64,000 nucleotides of DNA. It comes from an uncultured Lachnospiraceae bacterium. Lineage in GTDB: Bacteria > Bacillota > Clostridia > Lachnospirales > Lachnospiraceae. The notes below the pieces were generated by a model that was given only the letters and a program-made list of their open reading frames with translations, searched no databases and was not told the DNA's origin. The position numbers and the translations under genes were made by a program. This document shows, in pieces, positions 33,096-41,513 of this stretch. The stretch lies in NCBI GenBank assembly GCA_944380605.1, contig CALWIA010000009.1, positions 1 through 64,000 on the forward strand, in the 5' to 3' direction. The number at the start of each line of letters is the position of its first letter. The stretch's first letter is position 1.

Positions 33096-34103
33096 TTACA
33101 GAAGAAAGATGCGGTGCTCCATGCACTGTCTGCGCATTTCCGGAGGCCAGATGCCGGCCTGGACTTCGCCGATGTGGGCCCGGTCCAGCAGCAGCATGCA
33201 CAGGCGGGATTGTCCGATGCCGCCGCCGATGGTCAGAGGCAGCTTGCCCTCCAGCAGCATCCGATGGTACGGCAGGCTGCGCCGGTCTTCGCAGCCGGCT
33301 TTTTTCAGCTGGGCGTCCAGAGAGGCCTCGTCCACACGGATGCCCATGCTGGAAATTTCCAGGGCGCACTGCAGGGTGTCGAACCAGAACAGGATGTCGC
33401 CGTTCAGCTGCCAGTCGTCGTAGTCCGGCGCCCGGCCGTCATGGGGCTCGCCGCTGTTCAGCTTGTCGCCGATCTGCATCAGGAAGACGCAGCCGTGTTC
33501 CCGGGTGATGCGGTTTTCCCGCTCCTTGGGCGTGCAGTCCGGATAGAGGTCCTCCAGTTCCTGGGAAGTGATGAAAAAGATATCGTCCGGCAGGTGCTTG
33601 ACGGCCTGGGGATATTTGTACCAGACCTCGTGCTCCATGTGCTTGATGATTTTGAAAATGGTGCGCACCGTGGCAATCAGAGTCTCCGGCGTGCGCTCCT
33701 GCCGGGTGATCACCTTTTCCCAGTCCCACTGGTCCACGTAGCAGGAGTGAAGGTTGTCCAGTTCTTCGTCCCGCCGGATGGCGTTCATGTTGGTATAAAG
33801 GCCTTCTCCCGGCTGAAAGCCGTACTGGAGCAGAGCCAGACGTTTCCATTTGGCCAGAGAATGGACCACCTCGATGGTTTCTCCGGGGATGGCGGCCATG
33901 TCAAAGGCCACCGGGCGCTCCACGCCGTTTAAGTCGTCGTTTAAGCCGCTGCTTTTCTCAACGAACAGCGGGGCGGAAATCCGCTCCAGATTCATTTCTT
34001 TGCCAAATTCTTTCTGAAACGTATCCCGGATGTATTTGATGGCTTCCTGGGTCTGACGCACCGTCAGACGCGGGTCATAATGTTCCGGCAGAATCAGCTG
34101 CAT
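33096..34103 (-). CDS. asnA: aspartate-ammonia ligase (asparagine synthetase A)
   Basis: A 335-aa enzyme making asparagine from aspartate, ammonia and ATP via an aspartyl-adenylate. It is a class II aminoacyl-tRNA-synthetase-like fold. Family landmarks are [58 protein letters not shown] text and the C-terminal [16 protein letters not shown]. Length matches AsnA. It is the second gene of a minus-strand pair, 27 bases after the citC-like gene. Confidence 0.97.
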   Translation of the reverse strand: MQLILPEHYDPRLTVRQTQEAIKYIRDTFQKEFGKEMNLERISAPLFVEKSSGLNDDLNGVERPVAFDMAAIPGETIEVVHSLAKWKRLALLQYGFQPGEGLYTNMNAIRRDEELDNLHSCYVDQWDWEKVITRQERTPETLIATVRTIFKIIKHMEHEVWYKYPQAVKHLPDDIFFITSQELEDLYPDCTPKERENRITREHGCVFLMQIGDKLNSGEPHDGRAPDYDDWQLNGDILFWFDTLQCALEISSMGIRVDEASLDAQLKKAGCEDRRSLPYHRMLLEGKLPLTIGGGIGQSRLCMLLLDRAHIGEVQAGIWPPEMRRQCMEHRIFLL

Positions 34104-34130
34104 AGTACAGTCCTCCTGAAATATGTAATA

Positions 34131-35198
34131 TTAATAATGTACGACTTCCTCTGAAGCCTGTATGGCCTCGACCACGGGGCGGGCCTCCTCGGAAGTGAAA
34201 AAGCGGTAGGTAGACGGCGGCACCGCGTCCCGCAGGCGTTCCAGCTGTCCATCGTGGATCATCTGGCGGACCCGGGAGGCGCTGATGACGCCTTCGGCGT
34301 TTTCCTTGCGCGGAATCACCAGGCAGGAAAGGCCGCGGTTTGCCAGTTCTGCCTGCATCACCTGGTTGTAGATGCCGGTGACCTGGCTGAAAGGTTCTTC
34401 CCCCACAAACCGGCGGGAAATGGAAAGAGCGCCGGCGATTTTGAGGAAAATCTCGATGTCCAGCATGGCGTGGGAACGGATCACCGTTTCCGCGTCCTTC
34501 AGAAAATAGGAAGGGAAGGTGGCGCTGGAAATCATATAGCTGCCGGTCTCGTGAAACACCAGGTTGGACAGGTGCGAGCATCCTTCCATAACCAGTTTCT
34601 TGCGGACCGCGAAAGGCACCAGGGAAGCGTCCTCAGAGACGACAAACACGTGCAGCAGGCGGCAGCGGGCGGCTGCGGTCTCCACCAGGTACTGGTGCCC
34701 CAGGGTAAAGGGGTTGGCGTTCAAAATTACGGCGCCGTCCTCGGTTTCCGGACCCGGCGTGCCGGAAAAAGCGGCCGTCTCCTTTTTCAGCCGTTTCAGA
34801 TAGCCGGAAAAGCCGTCCCGGCGGTTTTCCATAAACACTACCCGGTCCTGTACCCGGGCGATCTCATAAAAGCCCAGATCTGAGAAAAACTTCGCGGTGC
34901 TGCATTTGGTATACAGGAAAAGTTCCATATTGCCCCGGCGGTACTGGACGTCGATCAGATGGCTGACGATCTCGTTCATCAGGCCCTCGCCCTGATGGGC
35001 CGAATCTACCGCCATGCACCGCAGCGTATTTTTAAAACAGGAGCCGGTGGCTACCAGGCGGCCGCTGTCGTCAAAAAGCCCCGCCGAATAGTCCAGGTTC
35101 CGGTCCCGCTCAATGCCCTCCTTTTCCAGCAGATCGTCCATGTCCCGCAGCGTCCGCCGGTCCCAGGAGAAAATCTGTCCGATATGGTATTCCGACAT
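34131..35198 (-). CDS. [citrate (pro-3S)-lyase] ligase-like protein (CitC family), orphan
   Basis: A 355-aa protein with the CitC architecture. An N-terminal GNAT-like domain (about 30-125, CMAVDSAHQGEGLMNEIVSHL) is followed by a cytidylyltransferase-like domain with NANPFTLGHQYLVE (the HxGH-type nucleotide motif) and SASRVRQMI. CitC activates the acyl carrier protein of citrate lyase by ATP-dependent acetylation. No citD, citE, citF, citG or citX adjoins it, so its partner is elsewhere or it has another substrate. ATG 35198 follows AAAGGG; GTG 35216 is less likely. It is cotranscribed with asnA. Confidence 0.85.
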   Translation of the reverse strand: MSEYHIGQIFSWDRRTLRDMDDLLEKEGIERDRNLDYSAGLFDDSGRLVATGSCFKNTLRCMAVDSAHQGEGLMNEIVSHLIDVQYRRGNMELFLYTKCSTAKFFSDLGFYEIARVQDRVVFMENRRDGFSGYLKRLKKETAAFSGTPGPETEDGAVILNANPFTLGHQYLVETAAARCRLLHVFVVSEDASLVPFAVRKKLVMEGCSHLSNLVFHETGSYMISSATFPSYFLKDAETVIRSHAMLDIEIFLKIAGALSISRRFVGEEPFSQVTGIYNQVMQAELANRGLSCLVIPRKENAEGVISASRVRQMIHDGQLERLRDAVPPSTYRFFTSEEARPVVEAIQASEEVVHY

Positions 35199-35291
35199 AG
35201 ATTTCACCCTTTCCACTTAACATTCTCATAATACTTATCGTACCATTATAATAAAAAAATCCGAAAAACACAAACAAAACAAGAAAGAATA

Positions 35292-35319
35292 TGGTATAAT
35301 ATCGTTAGATATTATACCA
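35292..35319. repeat. perfect 12-bp inverted repeat
   Basis: TGGTATAATATC and GATATTATACCA separated by GTTA. The arm contains a -10-like TATAAT. ATGGTATAATG recurs near 35405. Confidence 0.75.
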
Positions 35320-35503
35320 GCGCCGGTTCGGGCCGAGCGGAGCGAGGCAAAGTCCGAACCGAACCGTGCGCATCCCTCGGAAGGTTCATGTCTGCGCAGC
35401 AGACATGGTATAATGTACACGAAAGCATTAAGCAGTGCATCAGATGACAGATATCCAGAGACGCCGTGCTTGCACGAGCGTCACGGGATATCTGGAAGAT
35501 GAT

Positions 35504-35645
35504 ATAGGGCGCAAGCCCGTGAGCGAACGAACGGAGTTCGTGAGCGCGCACTGCGTCCAGTGACGAGATGCGTCGTGCTTGCACGTAAGCATCCAGAGAG
35601 CTGGCAGATGCCATAGGGCGCAGGCCCGTGAGCGAACGAACGGAG
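35504..35645. repeat. 33-base repeat pair, 109-base period
   Basis: Copies at 35504-35536 and 35613-35645 both contain GTGAGCGAACGAACGGAG and differ at one base. The flanking CG[C/T]CGTGCTTGCACG is repeated with the same 109-base period. Confidence 0.75.
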
Positions 35646-35677
35646 GATTTGATACGACGTAGGAAGGAGGTTTTTGT

Positions 35678-36313
35678 ATGCTGAAGAAAGACTGTGTCAT
35701 TACCATTGACCGTCTGTACGGCAGCGGCGGACGTATTATGGGCAAGAAGCTGTCAAAGGAGCTGCAGATACCGTTTTATGATGAAGAGATTCTGAAGATG
35801 GCGTCGGAAGAAAGCGCCATAGGCGAGCAGTTTTTCCGCATGAACGACGAAAAAGCCGGCAACAACCTGTTTTTCCGGGCCATAGGCGGCTTAAAGTCCA
35901 GTCTGGAAGAACCCTCCCTGGACGACGACATCACTTCTCCGGAAAATCTGTTCCGCTTCCAGGCCAGAATCATCCGCAAGGTGGCCAAGGAGCCCTGTAT
36001 CATTATGGGGCGCTGCGCGGACTATGTGCTGGAAGCCGAAGGCATGCGGCTGGTGCGCATGTTTGTCTACGCGGACATCACCACCTGCATCCGCCGGGTA
36101 ATGGAAGTGGACGCCGTGGACGCCAGAGAAGCCCTGCGGCGGGTCAACCGCATCAGCAAGGAGCGGCGGGATTACTACAAATATTACACTGGCAAGGAGT
36201 GGCAGGACATGGCCAATTACGACCTGCCCCTGAACACCTCCTCCATGGATTTGGACGACGCTGTGGAACTGGTCAAAACCTATCTGCGCCTTCAGAAAAT
36301 GCTGGAATCCTAG
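35678..36313 (+). CDS. cytidylate-kinase-like family protein
   Basis: A 211-aa P-loop kinase-like protein. The nucleotide loop is ITIDRLYGSGGRIMGKKL, an atypical P-loop common to the cytidylate-kinase-like family of Clostridia. The lid and substrate region includes IMGRCADYVLE and RRVNRISKERRDYYKYYTGKEW. It is not the housekeeping Cmk, which has a canonical GPAGSGKS loop. Substrate unknown. RBS AGGAAGGAGG is strong. The preceding 479 bases are structured, so a long 5' leader is possible. Confidence 0.85.
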   Translation: MLKKDCVITIDRLYGSGGRIMGKKLSKELQIPFYDEEILKMASEESAIGEQFFRMNDEKAGNNLFFRAIGGLKSSLEEPSLDDDITSPENLFRFQARIIRKVAKEPCIIMGRCADYVLEAEGMRLVRMFVYADITTCIRRVMEVDAVDAREALRRVNRISKERRDYYKYYTGKEWQDMANYDLPLNTSSMDLDDAVELVKTYLRLQKMLES

Positions 36314-36353
36314 TTCTGTAATAAAATTTTAATATTTTTCTGCTGTTTTTCTG

Positions 36354-36382
36354 ACGCCTCCCTATCGAAAAAAGGGAGGCGT
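36354..36382. other. 10-bp perfect hairpin between two genes
   Basis: ACGCCTCCCT/AGGGAGGCGT. It lacks a T-run on the + strand, so termination is uncertain. It lies just before an extended -10. Confidence 0.5.
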
Positions 36383-36384
36383 TG

Positions 36385-36393
36385 TGGTATACT
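36385..36393 (+). promoter_or_regulatory. extended -10 promoter of the NlpC/P60 gene
   Basis: TGGTATACT (TG-n-TATACT), 40 bases before the ATG at 36434. No clear -35. Confidence 0.55.
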
Positions 36394-36433
36394 AGGGACA
36401 TTTGATGATACTTTCTGCAGGAGCTGACACGCG

Positions 36434-38074
36434 ATGTTTGAGAAAAAGGATTATCTGGCCAGCCTGAACAAGGCCAGAAGAAAACGAAATGGAAAAGACT
36501 TCCGGTTCTGGCTGATTCTGGCTGCGGCGGTGCTGCTGCTGATTCTGGCGGGCCTGGGTATCTGGGCGCTGGTGCGCCGAGCGTCAGACGCGTCTTCGGA
36601 CCGGCCTGACACGGTGCAGGAGTTAGAACAGCAGGAAGACGCCGGTGACGGCGCGGATTCCCAGGCGCAGGCCCAGGCCCAGGCAGAGGCGGACCGGCAG
36701 GCCCAGGAAGAAGCCGATAGGCAGGCGGTGGTGGATTCCTACGAAAATCTGGGCATCGCGCAGATCGAAGAGGGCAGTTACTTAAATGTGCGCCGCACGG
36801 CGGAGCTGGACGGCGATATTATCGGGAAAATGCAGCAGAACGCCGCCTGCGAGATCCTGTCCCAGGAGGGAGACTGGTACCACATCCAGTCCGGCGACGT
36901 GGACGGCTATGTTTCCGCCCAGTATATTCTCACGGGTGAAGAAGCCCGGGCGGCGGCGCTTCCGGAGGTAAAGCTTCGGGCCATTGTCCAGGCGGACAGC
37001 CTGAATATCCGCAGCGCCCCGGAACTGGACCCGTCCAACATCGTGGCCCAGGCGCTGATGCACGAGCGCTACGAGGTGCTGGAAGAACTGGACGGATGGA
37101 TCCGGATTCCCAGCGGCTATATCTCCAGCGACTACGCGGAACTGGAACTGTGCCTCAACGAAGCCCGGAAGATGGACTTAAAGGCCATGGCTATCGGCCG
37201 CTACAGCAATCTGCTGATTTCCAAAGTAAACAATTACTTAAACGTCCGCAGTTCACCGGAAGACGCCGGCAATGACAATATCATCGGCAAGCTGCCGGGC
37301 AAGGCGGCGGCGGATATTCTGGGAGAGGAAAACGGCTGGTACAAAATCCAGTCCGGCGATATAAACGGCTACGTCAGCATGGATCCCCAGTATGTGGCTA
37401 CCGGCCAGGAGGCCCAGGATCTGGCCATGGCCAACGCGTCTCTCATGGCCATTGTCAATACGGAGCGGCTCAATGTCCGCATGGAACCCAATACAGAGTC
37501 CCGGATCTGGACGCAGATCTCCAAAGAAGAGCGGTATCCGGTAGTGGACCAGCTGGACGGCTGGGTCCAGATCGAATTGGACGCCGGCGACGATGAGAGC
37601 GGACCAGACGCGGCCTATATTTCCACCCAAGACAACCTGGTGGAAGTGCGGTACGCCCTGCCGGAGGCCATCCATTTCTCCCCGCTGGAGGAAGAGGCCA
37701 ACGCCCAGGCGTCCCTGCGCAGCCAGATCGTCAATTACGCCCTGCAGTTTGTGGGCAACCCCTACGTATGGGGCGGCACCAGCCTGACCAACGGCGCGGA
37801 CTGCTCCGGCTTTACCCAGTCGGTGCTGCGGCATTTCGGCATCAGCATTCCCCGGGTGTCCAGAGACCAGTCCCGGGCAGGCAGCGCCGTGACCCAGAGC
37901 GAGATGCGTCCCGGCGACCTGGTGTTCTATACCAACAGCAGCGGAACCGTCAACCATGTAGCCATGTACATCGGCAACGGCCAGGTGGTGCACGCGGCCA
38001 GCAGGCGCAGCGGCATCAAGATTTCCCAGTGGAACTACCGTTCCCCGGCCCGGATCCGCAACGTAATCGACTGA
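36434..38074 (+). CDS. membrane-anchored cell-wall hydrolase with four SH3 domains and NlpC/P60
   Basis: A 546-aa extracytoplasmic protein. A basic N-terminus is followed by one membrane anchor (about 27-48), then an Asp/Gln/Ala-rich spacer. Four bacterial SH3 repeats follow (about 115-172, 190-238, 265-325 and 345-400), each opening with a LNVR or LNIR motif. A C-terminal NlpC/P60 peptidase occupies about 430-546. Catalytic Cys is in GADCSGF, His in VNHVAMYIG, and the third polar residue is the His in VVHA. It should cut peptidoglycan stem peptides (D-Glu-diaminopimelate endopeptidase type). Confidence 0.93.
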   Translation: MFEKKDYLASLNKARRKRNGKDFRFWLILAAAVLLLILAGLGIWALVRRASDASSDRPDTVQELEQQEDAGDGADSQAQAQAQAEADRQAQEEADRQAVVDSYENLGIAQIEEGSYLNVRRTAELDGDIIGKMQQNAACEILSQEGDWYHIQSGDVDGYVSAQYILTGEEARAAALPEVKLRAIVQADSLNIRSAPELDPSNIVAQALMHERYEVLEELDGWIRIPSGYISSDYAELELCLNEARKMDLKAMAIGRYSNLLISKVNNYLNVRSSPEDAGNDNIIGKLPGKAAADILGEENGWYKIQSGDINGYVSMDPQYVATGQEAQDLAMANASLMAIVNTERLNVRMEPNTESRIWTQISKEERYPVVDQLDGWVQIELDAGDDESGPDAAYISTQDNLVEVRYALPEAIHFSPLEEEANAQASLRSQIVNYALQFVGNPYVWGGTSLTNGADCSGFTQSVLRHFGISIPRVSRDQSRAGSAVTQSEMRPGDLVFYTNSSGTVNHVAMYIGNGQVVHAASRRSGIKISQWNYRSPARIRNVID

Positions 38075-38079
38075 CCGCA

Positions 38080-38115
38080 AAACAGGCGGCAGGCTTAATC
38101 GCCTGCCGCCTGTTT
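38080..38115. terminator. bidirectional terminator between convergent genes
   Basis: A perfect 15-bp stem AAACAGGCGGCAGGC/GCCTGCCGCCTGTTT with a six-base loop, overlapping the end of the AraC gene. Confidence 0.8.
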
Positions 38116-38961
38116 CTGATATTGAGCCGGTGAAAGACCGTATTTCTTTTTGAATGCCCGGAAAAAGCTGGAATAGTCGTGGAATCCGCACTGGAAGCAG
38201 ACTCGGTTGGCGGGAGCCCCCTCGGTCAGAAGGCTTTTGCCCAGCAGCAGCCGCTGCTGCAGCACGTACTGATAATAGGAAACGCCCATGTTGTTTTTGA
38301 ACATGTGGGACAGGTTGAAGCGGTCGATGAGAAACCGCCGGGAAACCGTATCCAGAGACAGGTCTTCCGTGATGTGGTCCTGGATGTAGTGGAGCACATG
38401 GGCCAGAGGCGTGTCCCGCACGCCGCCCTGCACCGCGGCGCTGTCGTTGGCCAGCGCCTGAGTGTATTCCACCAGCAGCTGCAGGGTCAGGGCTTTTAGC
38501 TGAGCCAGAAACAGCGGGTACTGCTGGCTGCGGGTGTATTCCAGGGAGACGTACATGGCCCGGAAGCCGCTCATCAGCATGGGAGGCTTGCGCAGCAGGT
38601 ACCGCTCGGAATTGATCTTTTCAAAAGAAGTTTCCAGTTCTGGATCGATGGATAAAAGCGCCTGCAGCGCCGGCCGGGTCACCCAGGTGACATAGCGCTC
38701 GTAAGGCACCCGGAAATCGGAAAATATGGGGTTGTGCATCACGTTGGGCGGGATGATCAGCAGGTCGTCGGTCTGCAGGTGGTAGACCTTGTCGCCGACG
38801 ATGTAGTTCATATTGCCGCTGATAAAGTACTGGATTTCATAAAATTCGTGATAATGGGGCTCCAGATCCAGAGAAGAGGTGTCCAGCTGGTGGTCCATCT
38901 CATAATCCGTATCCCGCATAAAATCCTGGGGGAATTTGCTGTAGCCGGAAATTTTCAGCAT
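38095..38961 (-). CDS. AraC-family transcriptional regulator
   Basis: A 288-aa regulator. An N-terminal cupin sensing domain (about 25-120, HYHEFYEIQYFISGNMNYIVGDKVYHL) is followed by two C-terminal helix-turn-helix motifs (about 185-285, ending FQCGFHDYSSFFRAFKKKYGLSPAQYQ), the AraC signature. It is divergent from the GH28-iol operon, so it is the likely activator of that cluster in response to a sugar or uronide. The intergenic region holds a 10-bp inverted repeat suitable as its binding site. Inositol repressors in Bacilli are usually DeoR-type IolR, so an AraC regulator here is different. Confidence 0.9.
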   Translation of the reverse strand: MLKISGYSKFPQDFMRDTDYEMDHQLDTSSLDLEPHYHEFYEIQYFISGNMNYIVGDKVYHLQTDDLLIIPPNVMHNPIFSDFRVPYERYVTWVTRPALQALLSIDPELETSFEKINSERYLLRKPPMLMSGFRAMYVSLEYTRSQQYPLFLAQLKALTLQLLVEYTQALANDSAAVQGGVRDTPLAHVLHYIQDHITEDLSLDTVSRRFLIDRFNLSHMFKNNMGVSYYQYVLQQRLLLGKSLLTEGAPANRVCFQCGFHDYSSFFRAFKKKYGLSPAQYQKQAAGD

Positions 38962-39002
38962 AAGGGCCCTCCTGCCTGCGGAAACCGCAAAGGATATACA
39001 AG

Positions 39003-39056
39003 AAATGCAATCTATTTTACCAAATCCACCAATTTATTTTATTTTTGATTGCATTT
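39003..39056. promoter_or_regulatory. 10-bp inverted repeat, candidate AraC-regulator operator
   Basis: AAATGCAATC (39003-39012) and GATTGCATTT (39047-39056) are perfect complements 34 bases apart in the divergent promoter region. The right arm overlaps the -35 box of the GH28 promoter. Confidence 0.5.
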
Positions 39057-39072
39057 ATAATGATATTATACT
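39045..39072 (+). promoter_or_regulatory. promoter of the GH28-iol operon
   Basis: TTGATT (39045-39050), 16 bases, TATACT (39067-39072), 51 bases before ATG 39124. Confidence 0.65.
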
Positions 39073-39123
39073 ATGGGTCAGCGAAAAAGTAAATTGCCGG
39101 TTTCGGCAGAAAGGAAGGAATCT

Positions 39124-40482
39124 ATGGATTATCATGTATTGAATTACGGCGCCAAAGGCGACGGGGTAACCGACGACGCAGCCGCCATTCAAAAGGCCAT
39201 TGACGCCTGCAGCCAGGCAGGGGGAGGCCGGGTGATCCTGGAAGGGGGAAGACATTTCTATTCCAGTTCCATTATTCTGAAGGAGTATGTGGATCTGCAC
39301 CTGGAGCGGGGGTCTGTGCTGCAGGCGCACGCCGATCTGGACACCTATTTCCGGCCCAACGCGGGGCAGCGGGACGACGGCGTGGACCGGGTAGGTACGC
39401 CAGTGACGCTGAAGCCTTCCTACGCGTTTATCTATGCCAAGGACGCGGATCACATCGCCATTTCCGGGGCCGGCGCCATTGACGGCAACGCCTACGCGTT
39501 TGTAAAGCAGGTAAGCCCCTACTACGTGACGGGAGATTTTTATCCCAGACCCACGCTGATCTATGTGGAACACTGCAACCACATTTCCTTTACCGGCGTG
39601 ATCATGCGCAACGCGCCGTTCTGGACGCTGCATCCGGCGGGCTGCGACGACGTGCTGATCTCGGAGATCCGCATTCTCAACGACTTGAATGTGGCCAACT
39701 CCGACGGCATCGATCCGGACCATTCCACCAATGTGCGGATTCTGGGCTGCCATGTGACCTGCGCCGACGACTGCATCTGCTTAAAGAGCTCCTCCGGCAA
39801 CATGGAGTACGGCCCCACGAAAAACGTGGTGATTTCCGGCTGTACCCTGACCTCTACCTCCGCGGCCTTGAAGATCGGCACGGAAGGCACCGGGGATTTT
39901 GAAAACGTCGTGGTGGACAACTGCGTCATCAGCCGCAGCAACCGGGGGATTTCCATACAGATCCGGGACGGCGGCAATGTAAAGAACGTTTCCTTCTCCA
40001 ACATCATCATCGAGACGCGGCGGTTTGCCGACTGCTGGTGGGGATGCGCGGAGCCCATTACCATATCCACCCATGACCGGGACGAGAACACCCGCTCCGG
40101 ACATATTTCCAATATCCGCTTCACCAACATCACCTGTGACTCGGAAAACGGCGTGTTCCTGTCCGGAAGCGACGGCAACCACATCGAGGACGTGCTGTTT
40201 GAACGGGTGTCGGTGACCATGCGCAGCAAGAGCAAATGGCCCAAGGGCATGTACGACCTGCGGCCCGGATACGGCCAGAAGATCGAAGAGATCCCCTCCG
40301 CCGGCTTTTATATGCGCCGGGCCGACGATGTGGTGCTGCGCAACTGCCGGGTGAAGTTTGAAGGAGACGACGTAAGCGCCTTCGGCGAAGCGCTTTACGC
40401 GGAAGACTGCGAAAACCTTTCCATGGAAGGATTTTCTGGAAAGGCGGCCAGACCGGAGCTGGAAGACATCCGGATTCAGTAA
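39124..40482 (+). CDS. glycoside hydrolase family 28-like protein, cytoplasmic
   Basis: A 452-aa right-handed beta-helix protein of the polygalacturonase group. It opens YHVLNYGAKGDGVTDDAAAIQKAI, the pectin-lyase-fold start. Active-site motifs are NSDGIDPD (first catalytic Asp) and CADDCICLKSS (the paired Asp). The canonical GHG histidine motif is replaced by TSTSAALKIGTE, as in some non-canonical bacterial members. No signal peptide is present, so it acts on imported small uronides rather than on pectin. ATG 39124 follows GGAAGGAA; the upstream reading to 39073 overlaps the promoter. It is the first gene of the inositol operon. Confidence 0.85.
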   Translation: MDYHVLNYGAKGDGVTDDAAAIQKAIDACSQAGGGRVILEGGRHFYSSSIILKEYVDLHLERGSVLQAHADLDTYFRPNAGQRDDGVDRVGTPVTLKPSYAFIYAKDADHIAISGAGAIDGNAYAFVKQVSPYYVTGDFYPRPTLIYVEHCNHISFTGVIMRNAPFWTLHPAGCDDVLISEIRILNDLNVANSDGIDPDHSTNVRILGCHVTCADDCICLKSSSGNMEYGPTKNVVISGCTLTSTSAALKIGTEGTGDFENVVVDNCVISRSNRGISIQIRDGGNVKNVSFSNIIIETRRFADCWWGCAEPITISTHDRDENTRSGHISNIRFTNITCDSENGVFLSGSDGNHIEDVLFERVSVTMRSKSKWPKGMYDLRPGYGQKIEEIPSAGFYMRRADDVVLRNCRVKFEGDDVSAFGEALYAEDCENLSMEGFSGKAARPELEDIRIQ

Positions 40483-40523
40483 TCTGACAGGTTTTAAATA
40501 TTTATATATAAAGGAGAAAAACC

Positions 40524-41423
40524 ATGTTTAACAAGGACAAAGTGAAACTGGGCATCGCCCCGATCGCCTGGACCAACGACGACATGCCGGATCTGGGAAA
40601 GGAAAACACCTTTGAACAGTGCGTCAGCGAGATGGCGCTGGCCGGCTTTACCGGCTCAGAAGTGGGCAATAAATACCCGAAGGATCCCGCGGTGCTTAAG
40701 AGAGCGCTGGATCTGCGGGGCATGGAAATCTGCAACCAGTGGTTCTCCAGCTTCCTGATTACCAAACCCTTCGAGGAAGTGGAAAAGGATTTCCGCGCGC
40801 AGTGCGAGTTCTTAAAGGCTATGGGCGCCAAGGTCATCGGCGCTTCCGAGCAGAGCCACAGCGTACAGGGCCAGCTGCACACCCCGATTTTCGGACACAA
40901 GTATGTGATGAACGATGAGGAGTGGAAGACCTTCTGCGACGGCATGAACCGCCTGGGCAAGATTGCCAAGGAAGACTACGGCATCAGCCTGACCTTCCAT
41001 CACCACATGGGAACCGTGGTGCAGGACGCCGACGAGGTGGAGCGGATGATGGACAACACCGATCCGGAATACGTAAGCCTGCTGTTTGATACCGGCCACT
41101 TCCGCTACTGCGGCGTGGATCCCCTGGAAATGGTGAAGAAATACGTAAGCCGCATCAAACACGTACATCTGAAGGACATCCGTCCGGAGATGGTGGAGAA
41201 GGTAAAAGCGGAGAACTTAAGCTTCCTGGACGGCGTGCGCATGGGCACCTTTACCATTCCCGGCGACGGCTGCATCGACTTTGAACCCATCTTCAAGGTT
41301 CTGGAAGACGCCGGCTACGAAGGCTATATGCTGGTTGAGGCGGAGCAGGATCCGGCCAAGGCCAATCCGCTGGAATATGCCATCCGCGCCAGAAAGTACA
41401 TCGCGGAAAAGACCGGTCTGTAA
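40524..41423 (+). CDS. iolE: myo-inosose-2 dehydratase
   Basis: A 299-aa TIM-barrel metalloenzyme that dehydrates scyllo-inosose to a trihydroxycyclohexane-dione, the second step of inositol breakdown. The IolE opening LGIAPIAWTNDDMPDLG and GFTGSEVGNKYP are characteristic. Metal ligands fit Glu in FTGSEVG, Asp/His in LLFDTGHFRYCG and IKHVHLKDIRPE, and Glu in LVEAEQDPAKANP. It begins 41 bases after the GH28 gene with AAAGGAG and belongs to the same operon. Confidence 0.96.
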   Translation: MFNKDKVKLGIAPIAWTNDDMPDLGKENTFEQCVSEMALAGFTGSEVGNKYPKDPAVLKRALDLRGMEICNQWFSSFLITKPFEEVEKDFRAQCEFLKAMGAKVIGASEQSHSVQGQLHTPIFGHKYVMNDEEWKTFCDGMNRLGKIAKEDYGISLTFHHHMGTVVQDADEVERMMDNTDPEYVSLLFDTGHFRYCGVDPLEMVKKYVSRIKHVHLKDIRPEMVEKVKAENLSFLDGVRMGTFTIPGDGCIDFEPIFKVLEDAGYEGYMLVEAEQDPAKANPLEYAIRARKYIAEKTGL

Positions 41424-41513
41424 AAACAAATCCAAAGAACATAAGGCCCGGGCGGCCTGGGGCTGTCCGGCGCCTGTATGATATTTCAAAAGCGCGAAAG
41501 GAGTTTAAACACG

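Larger units (their letters stand above)
35199..35677. repeat. 479-base structured, repetitive intergenic region
   Basis: No coding signal is seen. It holds a perfect 12-bp hairpin (35292-35319), a GGTTCGG/CCGAACC hairpin (from about 35324), and a 109-bp imperfect tandem duplication (about 35462-35570 and 35571-35679). In the duplication a 33-base block (35504-35536 and 35613-35645) differs at one position. A long-range stem CAGATATCC/GGATATCTG (35448-35494) encloses CGTGC/GCACG. Two TATAAT boxes lie at about 35296 and 35409. Confidence 0.7.

Noticed and set aside
35462..35679. Possible CRISPR array
   Set aside because: Only two repeat copies with a 109-base period, no uniform spacers and no cas genes. 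It reads as a tandem duplication of a structured element.
36354..36382. Hairpin as an intrinsic terminator
   Set aside because: A perfect stem, but no T-run follows; kept only as a hairpin.
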